Shown: positions 7,944-14,351 of the stretch, piece by piece
How the letters are laid out: every line of letters starts with the position of its first letter
Numbering within the stretch: the stretch's first letter is position 1
Assembly: GCA_964639205.1 (NCBI GenBank)
Contig: CAZXCG010000016.1
Span: forward strand, 1-33,897
Source of the DNA: CAZXCG01 sp964639205
Lineage (GTDB): Bacteria > Bacillota > Clostridia > Oscillospirales > Acutalibacteraceae
Length of the DNA: 33,897 nucleotides
Direction of reading: 5' to 3'
Notes under the pieces: generated by a model
What the model was told of the DNA's origin: nothing
Database searches by the model: none
The model's input: only the letters and a program-made list of their open reading frames with translations
Made by a program: the position numbers and the translations under genes

Positions 7944-8192
7944 ATGCTTGATAAAACCATGATTTTTTCAATTTCCGCCGATAAGGACGATCAGCTTAGG
8001 CAGTCGCTGAAGCTTGTTTACGAGGCTTTGGCGGAAAAGGGCTACAACCCTGTAAACCAGATTGTGGGCTATATTCTTTCCGAAGATCCCACCTATATAA
8101 CAACGCATAATAACGCCCGGAAAATCATCAGCAAGCTTGATAGGGACGATTTACTGGAAGCACTGGTGAAATCCTATTTAAATGTTAAGTGA
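7944..8192 (+). CDS. ireB: IreB family regulatory phosphoprotein (UPF0297)
   Basis: An 82-residue protein that is a full match to the IreB/YrzL pattern: DKTMIF near the start, VYEALAEKGYNPVNQIVGYILSEDPTYI in the middle, and a C-terminal DDLLEALVKSYL. In Enterococcus, IreB is phosphorylated on N-terminal threonines by the PASTA kinase IreK and affects cephalosporin tolerance; here a threonine is present at position 5. The start is ATG 7944 with GGGAGG seven bases upstream; an in-frame TTG at 7923 precedes the ribosome site and is rejected. In many Firmicutes ireB is followed by ruvX (yqgF) and a DUF1292 gene. Here the neighbour is instead an unrecognised small gene. Confidence 0.92.
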   Translation: MLDKTMIFSISADKDDQLRQSLKLVYEALAEKGYNPVNQIVGYILSEDPTYITTHNNARKIISKLDRDDLLEALVKSYLNVK

Positions 8193-8261
8193 TCCCGTCT
8201 TTTACGGCGGCGTTACCCTGATGTATTTAAGACGAACGACAGTAAAAGAGGAGGTATTAAA

Positions 8262-8561
8262 GTGGCTGAACAGGAATTTTTTACTTATAAAGGAAGACCT
8301 TTTGTGCGCTGCGGCGACGAAATATATTACGGAAGTATGAAAGACCCGTACATTATACGTTTCCTTATTAAATCAAAAAAGGAGGTTAACGGGCTTCAGG
8401 TTTCCGAAGATGTAAGTATTGCGCTTATGAGCACCGCCCGGGACATAAATCCCAGACGCAGGATAATTAAAACAAGCGAAAAAAAGGGACTTTATAACGC
8501 TATGGATATTGCCGATGTGTGGCTTACGCGCGAGATTGCCAAAGCAAAAAAGGACGCTTAA
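8262..8561 (+). CDS. Hypothetical protein, 99 residues, next to ireB
   Basis: Not recognised. It starts at GTG 8262 behind a near-perfect ribosome site (AGGAGG 8249-8254, seven-base spacing) and ends 16 bases before a strong terminator, so it is almost certainly a real gene transcribed with ireB (69-base gap). The protein is soluble, basic (many Lys/Arg) and has no signal peptide or membrane segment. A predicted beta-rich first half (EFFTYKGRPFVRCGDEIYYG) is followed by a segment with RDINPRRRI and a helical C-terminus rich in Ala/Lys. The single Cys is not in a metal motif. The position suggests a partner in the IreB locus, but no function can be assigned from the sequence. Confidence 0.8.
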   Translation: MAEQEFFTYKGRPFVRCGDEIYYGSMKDPYIIRFLIKSKKEVNGLQVSEDVSIALMSTARDINPRRRIIKTSEKKGLYNAMDIADVWLTREIAKAKKDA

Positions 8562-8577
8562 GGGAATATTTCCGGTT

Positions 8578-8612
8578 CAGGGTGCGCCGCGCGGCGCACC
8601 CTGCGTTTTTTA
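8578..8612 (+). terminator. Terminator after the ireB unit
   Basis: A perfect GC-rich palindrome (8578-8603, arm CAGGGTGCGCC) is followed by CG and seven T (8606-8612). Confidence 0.9.
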
Positions 8613-8699
8613 ATACGGGGTGTTCGGCGGTCTCTGTTTCCGAGACGGCGGGCTGCGGTGTGAACGGCTCTGAATTTGAATTGCAGAAAGGGTTTTGCT

Positions 8700-9473
8700 A
8701 TGAATATACTTTGTATAGGCGACGTGGTCGGCAGCATAGGCTGCGAGTTTTTGCGCGGCCGTCTGCCCAAGCTCAAAAGGGCGAAAGGCGTTGATCTTGT
8801 AATTTGCAACGGAGAAAATTCGGCGGACGGCAACGGAATAACGCCGGCATCCGCGCGCTATCTTTTTGACAGCGGCGTTGATATTATAACGCTCGGCAAC
8901 CACGGCTTTCGCCGCAGGGAAGTATACGAACTGCTCGATTCTTCGCAGCGTATAGTGAGACCGGCAAATTTCCCGGAAAAAACCACGCCGGGTACGGGAA
9001 TATGCAATTATGATATGGGCCGCTGCGTTGTTTCGGTTATCAATATTATGGGCGGCGTTTTTATGGACGCTCAGCTTAATTGTCCTTTTGAAACAATCGA
9101 CAAAATTCTCGGGCGCGCCGAGGGAAGAATTACAGTGGTGGATTTCCACGCTGAGGCGACGGGCGAAAAACGTGCCATGGGATATTATCTTGACGGCAGA
9201 GTAACGGCGATGTTCGGCACGCACACTCATGTGCAGACAGCCGACGAGAGGATTCTTCCCGGGAACAGCGGTTATATAACCGACGTCGGTATGACGGGAA
9301 CAATCCATTCCGCGCTCGGCGTAAAAACAGAGTGCGTCATAGAAAAGCTCAAAACAAAAATGCCGGTTCGTTTTGAACTCGCCAAAGGCGACTGCCGTAT
9401 GGACTGCGTTTTATTTTCGGCGGATGAAAAAACCGGCAAATGCCTGTCGGTTGAACGATTACAGATAGAGTAG
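8700..9473 (+). CDS. ymdB: YmdB-type metallophosphoesterase (TIGR00282)
   Basis: A 257-residue calcineurin-like phosphodiesterase. All metal-binding positions of the YmdB/DR1281 family are visible: D8 (IGDVVGS), E39-N40 (NGENSADG), N67-H68 (TLGNH), the His of VDFHAEATGEK, and both His of GTHTHVQTADERILP. B. subtilis YmdB hydrolyses 2',3'-cyclic nucleotides and is needed for normal biofilm and late development. The usual GNHTWDKKE is here GNHGFRRRE; the replaced residues are not metal ligands. The start is ATG 8700 with AGAAAGGG about eight bases upstream. The gene follows the ireB terminator by under 100 bases, with no obvious promoter between, so partial read-through is possible. Confidence 0.92.
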   Translation: MNILCIGDVVGSIGCEFLRGRLPKLKRAKGVDLVICNGENSADGNGITPASARYLFDSGVDIITLGNHGFRRREVYELLDSSQRIVRPANFPEKTTPGTGICNYDMGRCVVSVINIMGGVFMDAQLNCPFETIDKILGRAEGRITVVDFHAEATGEKRAMGYYLDGRVTAMFGTHTHVQTADERILPGNSGYITDVGMTGTIHSALGVKTECVIEKLKTKMPVRFELAKGDCRMDCVLFSADEKTGKCLSVERLQIE

Positions 9474-9516
9474 AAAATACGAATGCGCCGAATTATCCGA
9501 GCGCAGCCGTATCGAT

Positions 9517-9553
9517 ACGCGCCTGCCGCGGTTAAACGGCAGGCGCGTTTGCG
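9517..9553 (+). terminator. Probable terminator after ymdB
   Basis: An 11-bp GC-rich stem, CGCGCCTGCCG (9518-9528) with CGGCAGGCGCG (9537-9547), follows ymdB by 45 bases. The T tract after it is short (TTTGCG), so efficiency is uncertain. Confidence 0.6.
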
Positions 9554-9599
9554 CTGTTTGCTGCTCTTTCGGCGGTATTTTGAGCAGTAGGGTGCTTAC

Positions 9600-9633
9600 A
9601 AAAAATCGCGGCAAGACCCTGCGGTCTGCCGCG
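9600..9633 (-). terminator. Terminator of the tRNA-Val transcript
   Basis: On the minus strand a 12-bp imperfect stem (9607-9618 with 9622-9633) is followed by six T (plus-strand A 9600-9605), directly after the tRNA 3' CCA. Confidence 0.85.
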
Positions 9634-9636
9634 AAA

Positions 9637-9712
9637 TGGTGGGAGCAATAGGGCTCGAACCTATGACCCTCTGCTTGTAGGGCAGATGCTCTCCCAGCTG
9701 AGCTATGCTCCC
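9637..9712 (-). tRNA. tRNA-Val (anticodon UAC), with C at position 33
   Basis: A 76-nt cloverleaf on the minus strand. The acceptor GGGAGCA pairs with TGCTCCC; the D arm is GCTC...GAGC; the anticodon stem TCTGC/GCAGA encloses a seven-base loop read as C-C-T-A-C-A-A; the T arm is ATAGG-TTCGAGC-CCTAT; and the 3' CCA is encoded (9637-9639). The anticodon is UAC (Val), at plus-strand 9677-9679. Base 33 (plus 9680) is C where nearly all tRNAs have U; a CTTACAA loop would be expected for tRNA-Val(UAC). Everything else is canonical, and the gene has its own consensus promoter and terminator. Confidence 0.95.
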
Positions 9713-9727
9713 ATTTGCTACTTTGAC

Positions 9728-9756
9728 AGTATAACAAAAATGAGCCGTGTTGTCAA
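9728..9756 (-). promoter_or_regulatory. Promoter of tRNA-Val
   Basis: On the minus strand TTGACA (9751-9756) and TATACT (9728-9733) are separated by 17 bases, about 16 bases before the tRNA 5' end. Confidence 0.88.
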
Positions 9757-9880
9757 GCCCTATTTTTAGTTTTTTAGCGAAAAACAGCAACTAAAAGCGC
9801 CGAAAGCGGCATTATCGGCGGAAATTCTTTTTAAATCGGAGCAGCGCCCCATAAAACTTGCGCGCAACACTGCGCCCGCA

Positions 9881-9912
9881 TTATAGGCGGAGGACATATT
9901 TGCCTAAGTTAT
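9881..9912. repeat. Remnant of the ~145-bp structured repeat family
   Basis: The segment ending in GGACATATTTGCCTAAGTTAT matches the end of the copy at 33752-33897 (GGACATCTTTGCCTAAGTTAT, same orientation) for about 30 bases. The rest of the unit is missing or too diverged to recognise. It lies just upstream of the alcohol dehydrogenase promoter. Confidence 0.6.
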
Positions 9913-9950
9913 ATTTTGCAAAAAACGGCCGCCAAAGAAAATAAGGGGGA

Positions 9951-9979
9951 TTGTTTTTTGGGCAAACTTGTTTTATACT
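9951..9979 (+). promoter_or_regulatory. Promoter of the iron alcohol dehydrogenase gene
   Basis: TTGTTT (9951-9956), a 17-base spacer, and TATACT (9974-9979), with the ribosome site AAAGGA at 10009-10014. Confidence 0.65.
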
Positions 9980-10022
9980 GTTGTCAGCAGATTAAACCGT
10001 AAAAAGAGAAAGGACGTGCAAT

Positions 10023-11198
10023 ATGGATAATTTTACTTTTTATGCGCCGACCTATTTTGCGTTCGGCAAAGATACCGAAAGCGAGGCGGGCAGGCTTGTC
10101 AAGCGTTTCGGCGGAAGCAAGGCTTTAATTCACTACGGCGGAGGCTCTGTAGTGCGTTCGGGTTTGCTTGACCGTGTGAAGCAGGCGCTGGAGCGCGAGG
10201 GTGTGGAATATGTTGAGCTTGGCGGAGTTAAGCCGAATCCGCGCAGCGGGCTTGTTTATGAGGGCATAGAGCTGTGCCGCAGAGAAAAGGCGGACTTTGT
10301 GCTTGCCGTAGGCGGCGGAAGCGCGATAGATTCCGCAAAGGCGATTGCCGCCGGAGCGGTATATGACGGCGACTTTTGGGATTACTATTCGGGTAAAGAG
10401 GTTGAAAAAGCTCTGCCGGTGGGGACAGTGCTTACCATATCCGCAGCGGGCAGCGAGGGCTCGCCCGACTCCGTTATAACAAACGAAAACGGAATGCTCA
10501 AGCGCGGCGCGTCGGGAGAAGCGTTCAGACCTAAATTTTCCATACTCAATCCGGCGCTTACTCAGACGCTGCCTGCCTATCAGACCGCTTGCGGAATTAC
10601 CGATATTATGGCGCACTTATACGAAAGATACCTGACAAACACCAAAGAGGTTGAGGTTACCGACCGGCTTATTGAAGCCTTGCTCCTCACAATGATACAC
10701 GAGGGTCCCCGCGCTGTAAAAGAGCCCGATAATTACGGCGCCCGCGCTAATATTATGTGGGCGGGTATGATGGCGCATAACAATTCCTGCGGAGTAGGCA
10801 GAACTCAGGACTGGTCAAGCCACGCCATTGAGCATGAGCTGTCGGCTCTTTACGACTGCGCGCACGGCGCGGGGCTTGCCGTAACCATGCCGGCAGTGTT
10901 TACCTATAATTTAAAGCATAACGTAATGCGCTTTGCGCAGGCGGCCGTAAGAGTTTGGGGTGTGCAGATGGATTTTGAAAATCCCGAAAATACGGCAAAA
11001 CAGGGCATCGAAGAGCTGCGGGAGTTTCTTGCGTCAATAGGAATGCCGAAGAACTTTGCCGAATTGGGCGCAAAACCGGAGGACATAGAAAAGCTTGCCG
11101 ATACAGCCTGCTACGGCAACGGCAATACAGGCACTGTTCCGGGATTTACGGAGCTTAACCGGCAGGACGTTGAAAATATCTACAGGCTTATGATTTAA
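10023..11198 (+). CDS. Iron-containing alcohol dehydrogenase (BDH/YqhD type)
   Basis: A 391-residue group III alcohol dehydrogenase. The N-terminal Rossmann-like domain carries the dinucleotide-binding VGGGSAIDSAKAIAAG (about 96-111). The C-terminal helical domain has the metal ligands D194 and H198 (TDIMAHLYERY), H267 (SSHAIEHELSALYD) and H281 (CAHGAGLAVTMP). The YqhD/butanol dehydrogenase subgroup is NADPH-dependent and reduces aldehydes such as butanal or methylglyoxal to alcohols in the cytosol. Start ATG 10023 with AAAGGA eight bases upstream. The gene is monocistronic, with its own promoter, and converges on lepA. The precise aldehyde cannot be told from the sequence; redox balancing or detoxification in a fermenter is likely. 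Confidence 0.9.
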   Translation: MDNFTFYAPTYFAFGKDTESEAGRLVKRFGGSKALIHYGGGSVVRSGLLDRVKQALEREGVEYVELGGVKPNPRSGLVYEGIELCRREKADFVLAVGGGSAIDSAKAIAAGAVYDGDFWDYYSGKEVEKALPVGTVLTISAAGSEGSPDSVITNENGMLKRGASGEAFRPKFSILNPALTQTLPAYQTACGITDIMAHLYERYLTNTKEVEVTDRLIEALLLTMIHEGPRAVKEPDNYGARANIMWAGMMAHNNSCGVGRTQDWSSHAIEHELSALYDCAHGAGLAVTMPAVFTYNLKHNVMRFAQAAVRVWGVQMDFENPENTAKQGIEELREFLASIGMPKNFAELGAKPEDIEKLADTACYGNGNTGTVPGFTELNRQDVENIYRLMI

Positions 11199-11208
11199 AA
11201 TTTGCGTT

Positions 11209-11244
11209 AAAAAATCGGGGCAGACGGCTCAGCCGACTGCCCCG
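11209..11244 (-). terminator. Terminator of lepA, probably shared with the alcohol dehydrogenase gene
   Basis: A stem at 11216-11244 (CGGGGCAG arm with CTGCCCCG) is followed on the minus strand by six T (plus-strand A 11209-11214). On the plus strand it has only a poor T tract. Confidence 0.75.
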
Positions 11245-11263
11245 TTACCGTGCAGTTGCGGTA

Positions 11264-13078
11264 TTATTGATCCGAGTCAAGCTTTAGAACCGCCATAAAC
11301 GCCTCCTGCGGAACCTCAACCGTTCCGAGCTTGCGCATACGTTTCTTGCCCTCTTTCTGCTTTTCAAGCAGCTTTTTTTTGCGGGTTATGTCGCCGCCGT
11401 AGCATTTTGCCAGAACGTCCTTGCGCATAGCTTTGACTGTTTCGCGGGCTATAATTTTGCCGCCTATGCACGCCTGAATAGGTACCTCGAAGAGCTGGCG
11501 CGGAATTTTTTCTTTAAGCTTTTCCGCCATTTTGCGGGCGCGGCCGTACGCTTTGTCGGCATGAATAATAAAGGAAAGAGCGTCAACGGTTTCGCCGTTC
11601 AGCATTATGTCGAGCTTTACCAGCTTGCTTTCGCGGTACTCTTTTAGCTCGTAATCAAAAGAGGCGTAGCCGCGCGTTCTCGATTTAAGCGTGTCGAAAA
11701 AGTCATAGATTATCTCGGCAAGCGGAAGCTCATAGTGAATATCGACGCGGTCGGCGTCAATATAGGTCATATCCTTAAAAACGCCGCGCCTGTCCTGACA
11801 CAGCTCCATAATGTTCCCGACATATTCGGATGGAGAATATATATGCGCGTCCGTCACAGGCTCTTCCGCCGATTGAATTACCGATGCGTCGGGGTAATTG
11901 GTAGGATTTGAAACCATTTCAACCGTGCCGTCGGTAAGTGTGATGCGGTAGTTTACGCTCGGAGCGGTGGTTATCAGATCGAGGTTGTATTCGCGCTCGA
12001 GACGCTCCTGGATAATTTCCATATGCAGAAGACCGAGAAAACCGCAGCGGAAGCCGAACCCGAGAGCGGCGGAGGTTTCCGGTTCAAAGCTCAGGGAAGC
12101 GTCGTTTAATTTAAGCTTGTCAAGAGCGTCGCGTAAATCGCCGTACTTTGCGCCGTCAACGGGATAAATGCCGCAGAACACCATAGACTGAACCGGGCGG
12201 TAGCCCGGCAGGGGCTCTTCGGCGGGATTCGACGTGAGGGTTACCGTGTCGCCCACCTGAGCCTCGGACAGCGATTTTATCGAGGCGGCAATATAGCCTA
12301 CCTCGCCGGAGGACAGCTCGCCGGTGTTTTCAAGTGAAGAAGCTCTGAGATAGCCGCATTCAACGACGTTGAAAACCGAGCCGGTCGCCATAAGCTTGAA
12401 TTCATCGCCCGTCTTGAGCTTTCCTTCTTTAATGCGGACATATATAATAACCCCCTTGTAGCTGTCGTAGTAGCTGTCAAAAATCAGGGCGCGCAGGGGC
12501 GCGTTTATGTCGCCCGTCGGTGCGGGGATGTCCGTAACTATCCTTTCAAGGACATCGTGAATGTTAATCCCGAGCTTTGCGGAAATAAGCGGCGCGTCCT
12601 CTGCCGGAAGTCCTATAACCTCCTCAATCTCCTTTTTAACGCGCTGAGGATCCGCGCCGGGCAAATCTATTTTGTTTATAACGGGGACAATTTCCAGTCC
12701 GCCGTCTACGGCAAGGTAGGTGTTTGCAAGCGTTTGAGCCTCTATTCCCTGCGAGGCGTCAACAACCAGCACAGCGCCCTCGCAGGCTGCAAGCGAGCGG
12801 GAAACCTCATAGTTAAAATCAACATGACCGGGGGTATCTATAAGGTTAAAAAGATAATCCTCGCCGTTGTCAGCTTTGTATATAAGAGTAACCGCGTGAG
12901 CCTTTATGGTGATTCCGCGTTCGCGCTCAAGCTCCATGTCGTCAAGGATTTGATCCTCCATATCTCGCACCGCTACGGATTGGGTTTGTTCAAGGATTCT
13001 GTCGGCAAGGGTTGACTTGCCGTGGTCAATGTGAGCTATTATGCTGAAGTTTCTTATTCTATCCCGGGGAAATGACAA
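11264..13078 (-). CDS. lepA: Elongation factor 4 (LepA back-translocase)
   Basis: A 604-residue translational GTPase. G1 is AHIDHGKSTLAD, G3 is DTPGHVDF and G4 is NKIDLPGAD, followed by domain II, two EF-G-like alpha/beta domains (CGFLGLLHMEII is the LepA hallmark), and the LepA-specific C-terminal domain (GGDITRKKKLLEKQKEGKKRM). It binds stalled or wrongly translocated ribosomes. The start is taken as TTG 13078: AAGGTGAT (13083-13090), an exact anti-SD match, lies just before it. The in-frame GTG at 13087 sits inside that ribosome site and adds only three residues. A structured leader and promoter lie upstream. Confidence 0.95.
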   Translation of the reverse strand: MSFPRDRIRNFSIIAHIDHGKSTLADRILEQTQSVAVRDMEDQILDDMELERERGITIKAHAVTLIYKADNGEDYLFNLIDTPGHVDFNYEVSRSLAACEGAVLVVDASQGIEAQTLANTYLAVDGGLEIVPVINKIDLPGADPQRVKKEIEEVIGLPAEDAPLISAKLGINIHDVLERIVTDIPAPTGDINAPLRALIFDSYYDSYKGVIIYVRIKEGKLKTGDEFKLMATGSVFNVVECGYLRASSLENTGELSSGEVGYIAASIKSLSEAQVGDTVTLTSNPAEEPLPGYRPVQSMVFCGIYPVDGAKYGDLRDALDKLKLNDASLSFEPETSAALGFGFRCGFLGLLHMEIIQERLEREYNLDLITTAPSVNYRITLTDGTVEMVSNPTNYPDASVIQSAEEPVTDAHIYSPSEYVGNIMELCQDRRGVFKDMTYIDADRVDIHYELPLAEIIYDFFDTLKSRTRGYASFDYELKEYRESKLVKLDIMLNGETVDALSFIIHADKAYGRARKMAEKLKEKIPRQLFEVPIQACIGGKIIARETVKAMRKDVLAKCYGGDITRKKKLLEKQKEGKKRMRKLGTVEVPQEAFMAVLKLDSDQ

Positions 13079-13146
13079 ATTTATCACCTTTTTCGTTAAC
13101 GCGGCAGGGATTGCAACACATTGAAACCGCCGCGGCGCTGAGTTAG

Positions 13147-13192
13147 GCTTGAGCAGACGCCGCTTCGGAAGCGGAGCCGTTTGTGCTCAAGC
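13147..13192 (-). promoter_or_regulatory. Hairpin element in the lepA leader
   Basis: A perfect nine-bp stem, GCTTGAGCA (13147-13155) with TGCTCAAGC (13184-13192), encloses a second hairpin, CCGCTTC...GAAGCGG (13160-13174). There is no T tract after it on the minus strand, so it is not a simple terminator. It lies between the promoter and the lepA start. Its role is unknown; mRNA stability or translational control are possible. Confidence 0.5.
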
Positions 13193-13207
13193 TATATACT
13201 ATGTGCT

Positions 13208-13236
13208 ATTTTACCATAGCCAAAGCATTTTAACAA
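13208..13236 (-). promoter_or_regulatory. Promoter of lepA
   Basis: On the minus strand TTGTTA (13231-13236) and TAAAAT (13208-13213) are 17 bases apart, about 130 bases before the lepA start. Confidence 0.65.
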
Positions 13237-13289
13237 GAGGTTAATTTGTCAATCCGGGCTTTGACGGCGCAGATTCCGGGTCAATAAAT

Positions 13290-13432
13290 ATAACTTAGGC
13301 AAAGACGTCCCCGCCTCTAAGGCGGCGGGTTCCGTTTTCGGAATCGGCGGGGGATACAACCCCTACCGATTTCTCAGGCAGCTGACGCTGCCCTTTGCCA
13401 CGTTGAATGGGCGTGCCAAAGCCCCTATTGAA
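13290..13432 (+). repeat. Structured ~145-bp dispersed repeat, copy B
   Basis: It begins ATAACTTAGGCAAAGACGTC and ends near CCCCTATTGAA. It contains successive hairpins: CCGCC-tctaa-GGCGG; a TTCC/GGAA stem around TTTT; AATCGG (13342-13347) with CCGATT (13366-13371), enclosing GGGG/CCCC; and GGCAGC-TGAC-GCTGCC (13377-13392). It is clearly homologous to the copies at 19228-19372 and, inverted, 33752-33897. It lies between the lepA promoter and the promoter of the scaffold/GGGtGRT pair and carries no believable gene. Confidence 0.85.
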
Positions 13433-13536
13433 ACGCGAAAAATCCGCCTTTATGGCTGCGGAATATATATGTAAAGATATATATGCAAAGCCGGATTTAT
13501 ATTTACAAAATCCGTGCAAAAAACCAAAAAAAGCTA

Positions 13537-13565
13537 TTGTAAAATTCCGGAAAACTCATTATAAT
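13537..13565 (+). promoter_or_regulatory. Promoter of the scaffold/GGGtGRT operon
   Basis: TTGTAA (13537-13542), 17 bases, then a perfect TATAAT (13560-13565), about 70 bases before the scaffold gene and downstream of repeat copy B. Confidence 0.75.
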
Positions 13566-13636
13566 AAATATATGCGGAAGTGCGCTTGCGTTCAGGTGCA
13601 AAGCGCTAACCGAAAAATTGAAAGGAGAGTACCTAA

Positions 13637-14329
13637 ATGAATTATTCACATGAAGTTGAAAACATGTGTACTGTTGCAAAGGGTCCGCATCACGGTCCTG
13701 CTCCCATTCCCGAGGAGGGCAAATGGGTAAAGTCTTATGAAATTAAGGACATTTCCGGTCTGTCACACGGTATAGGCTGGTGCGCTCCTCAACAGGGCGC
13801 CTGTAAGCTGACCCTTAACGTAAAGGGCGGCATTGTCGAGGAGGCTCTTGTTGAAACAATCGGCTGCTCCGGTATGACCCACTCGGCAGCTATGGCCGCC
13901 GAAATTCTTCCGGGCAAGACATTGCTTGAATGTCTTAACACCGACCTTGTCTGCGACGCTATCAACACAGCTATGAAAAACATTTTTGAGCAGCTTGCTT
14001 ACGGGCGCAGCCAAACGGCTTTTTCAGAGGACGGTCTCCCCATAGGCGCGGGTCTTGAGGATCTCGGCAAGGGGCTTCGTTCACAGGTCGGCACAATGTT
14101 CAGCACCAAGGTTAAGGGCGTTCGTTATATGGAAATGGCGGAGGGCTACGTTATCAAGCTCGCCCTTGACGAAAACGACGAGGTTATCGGCTATCAGTTT
14201 GTAAAAGTAGGCAAAATGCTTGAGGACATTCGTCACGGCGCTGCCCCCAACGATGCATACAAGAACAATATCGGTCAGTACGGCCGCTTTGATAACGCGG
14301 CAAAGTACATAGATCCGCGTGAAGAATAA
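13637..14329 (+). CDS. Iron-sulfur cluster assembly scaffold-like protein (IscU/NifU family)
   Basis: A 230-residue protein with an IscU-like core at about residues 45-150. GACKLTLNVKGGIVEEALVE followed by GCSGMTHSAAMAAEIL corresponds to the C35 and C61 regions of IscU (ACGDV... and GCGSAIASS). Further cysteines are C11, the one in GWCAPQQ, and LECLNTDLVC. The N-terminal ~40 residues and the C-terminal ~60 (EMAEGYVIKLALDENDEVIGYQFVKVGKM) are extra to IscU, so this is a distinct branch. Start ATG 13637 has AAAGGAGAG upstream. The gene is followed after 22 bases by the GGGtGRT gene, its usual partner. Whether it carries clusters in general assembly or serves only its partner is not known; no cysteine desulfurase gene is nearby. 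Confidence 0.82.
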   Translation: MNYSHEVENMCTVAKGPHHGPAPIPEEGKWVKSYEIKDISGLSHGIGWCAPQQGACKLTLNVKGGIVEEALVETIGCSGMTHSAAMAAEILPGKTLLECLNTDLVCDAINTAMKNIFEQLAYGRSQTAFSEDGLPIGAGLEDLGKGLRSQVGTMFSTKVKGVRYMEMAEGYVIKLALDENDEVIGYQFVKVGKMLEDIRHGAAPNDAYKNNIGQYGRFDNAAKYIDPREE

Positions 14330-14351
14330 TTCGGTAAGGAGGAATTTTACA

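Noticed and set aside
8610..9308. A 232-residue minus-strand frame inside ymdB
   Set aside because: Antisense to the conserved metal-binding region of ymdB; no ribosome site; composition typical of shadow frames.
13290..13432. CRISPR array made of the dispersed repeats
   Set aside because: The repeats are about 145 bp, far apart and in different orientations, with no regular spacers or cas genes.
13295..13640. Short frames on both strands over repeat copy B and the promoter behind it
   Set aside because: They cover a non-coding repeat whose other copies do not preserve the frames, and a clear promoter interrupts them.
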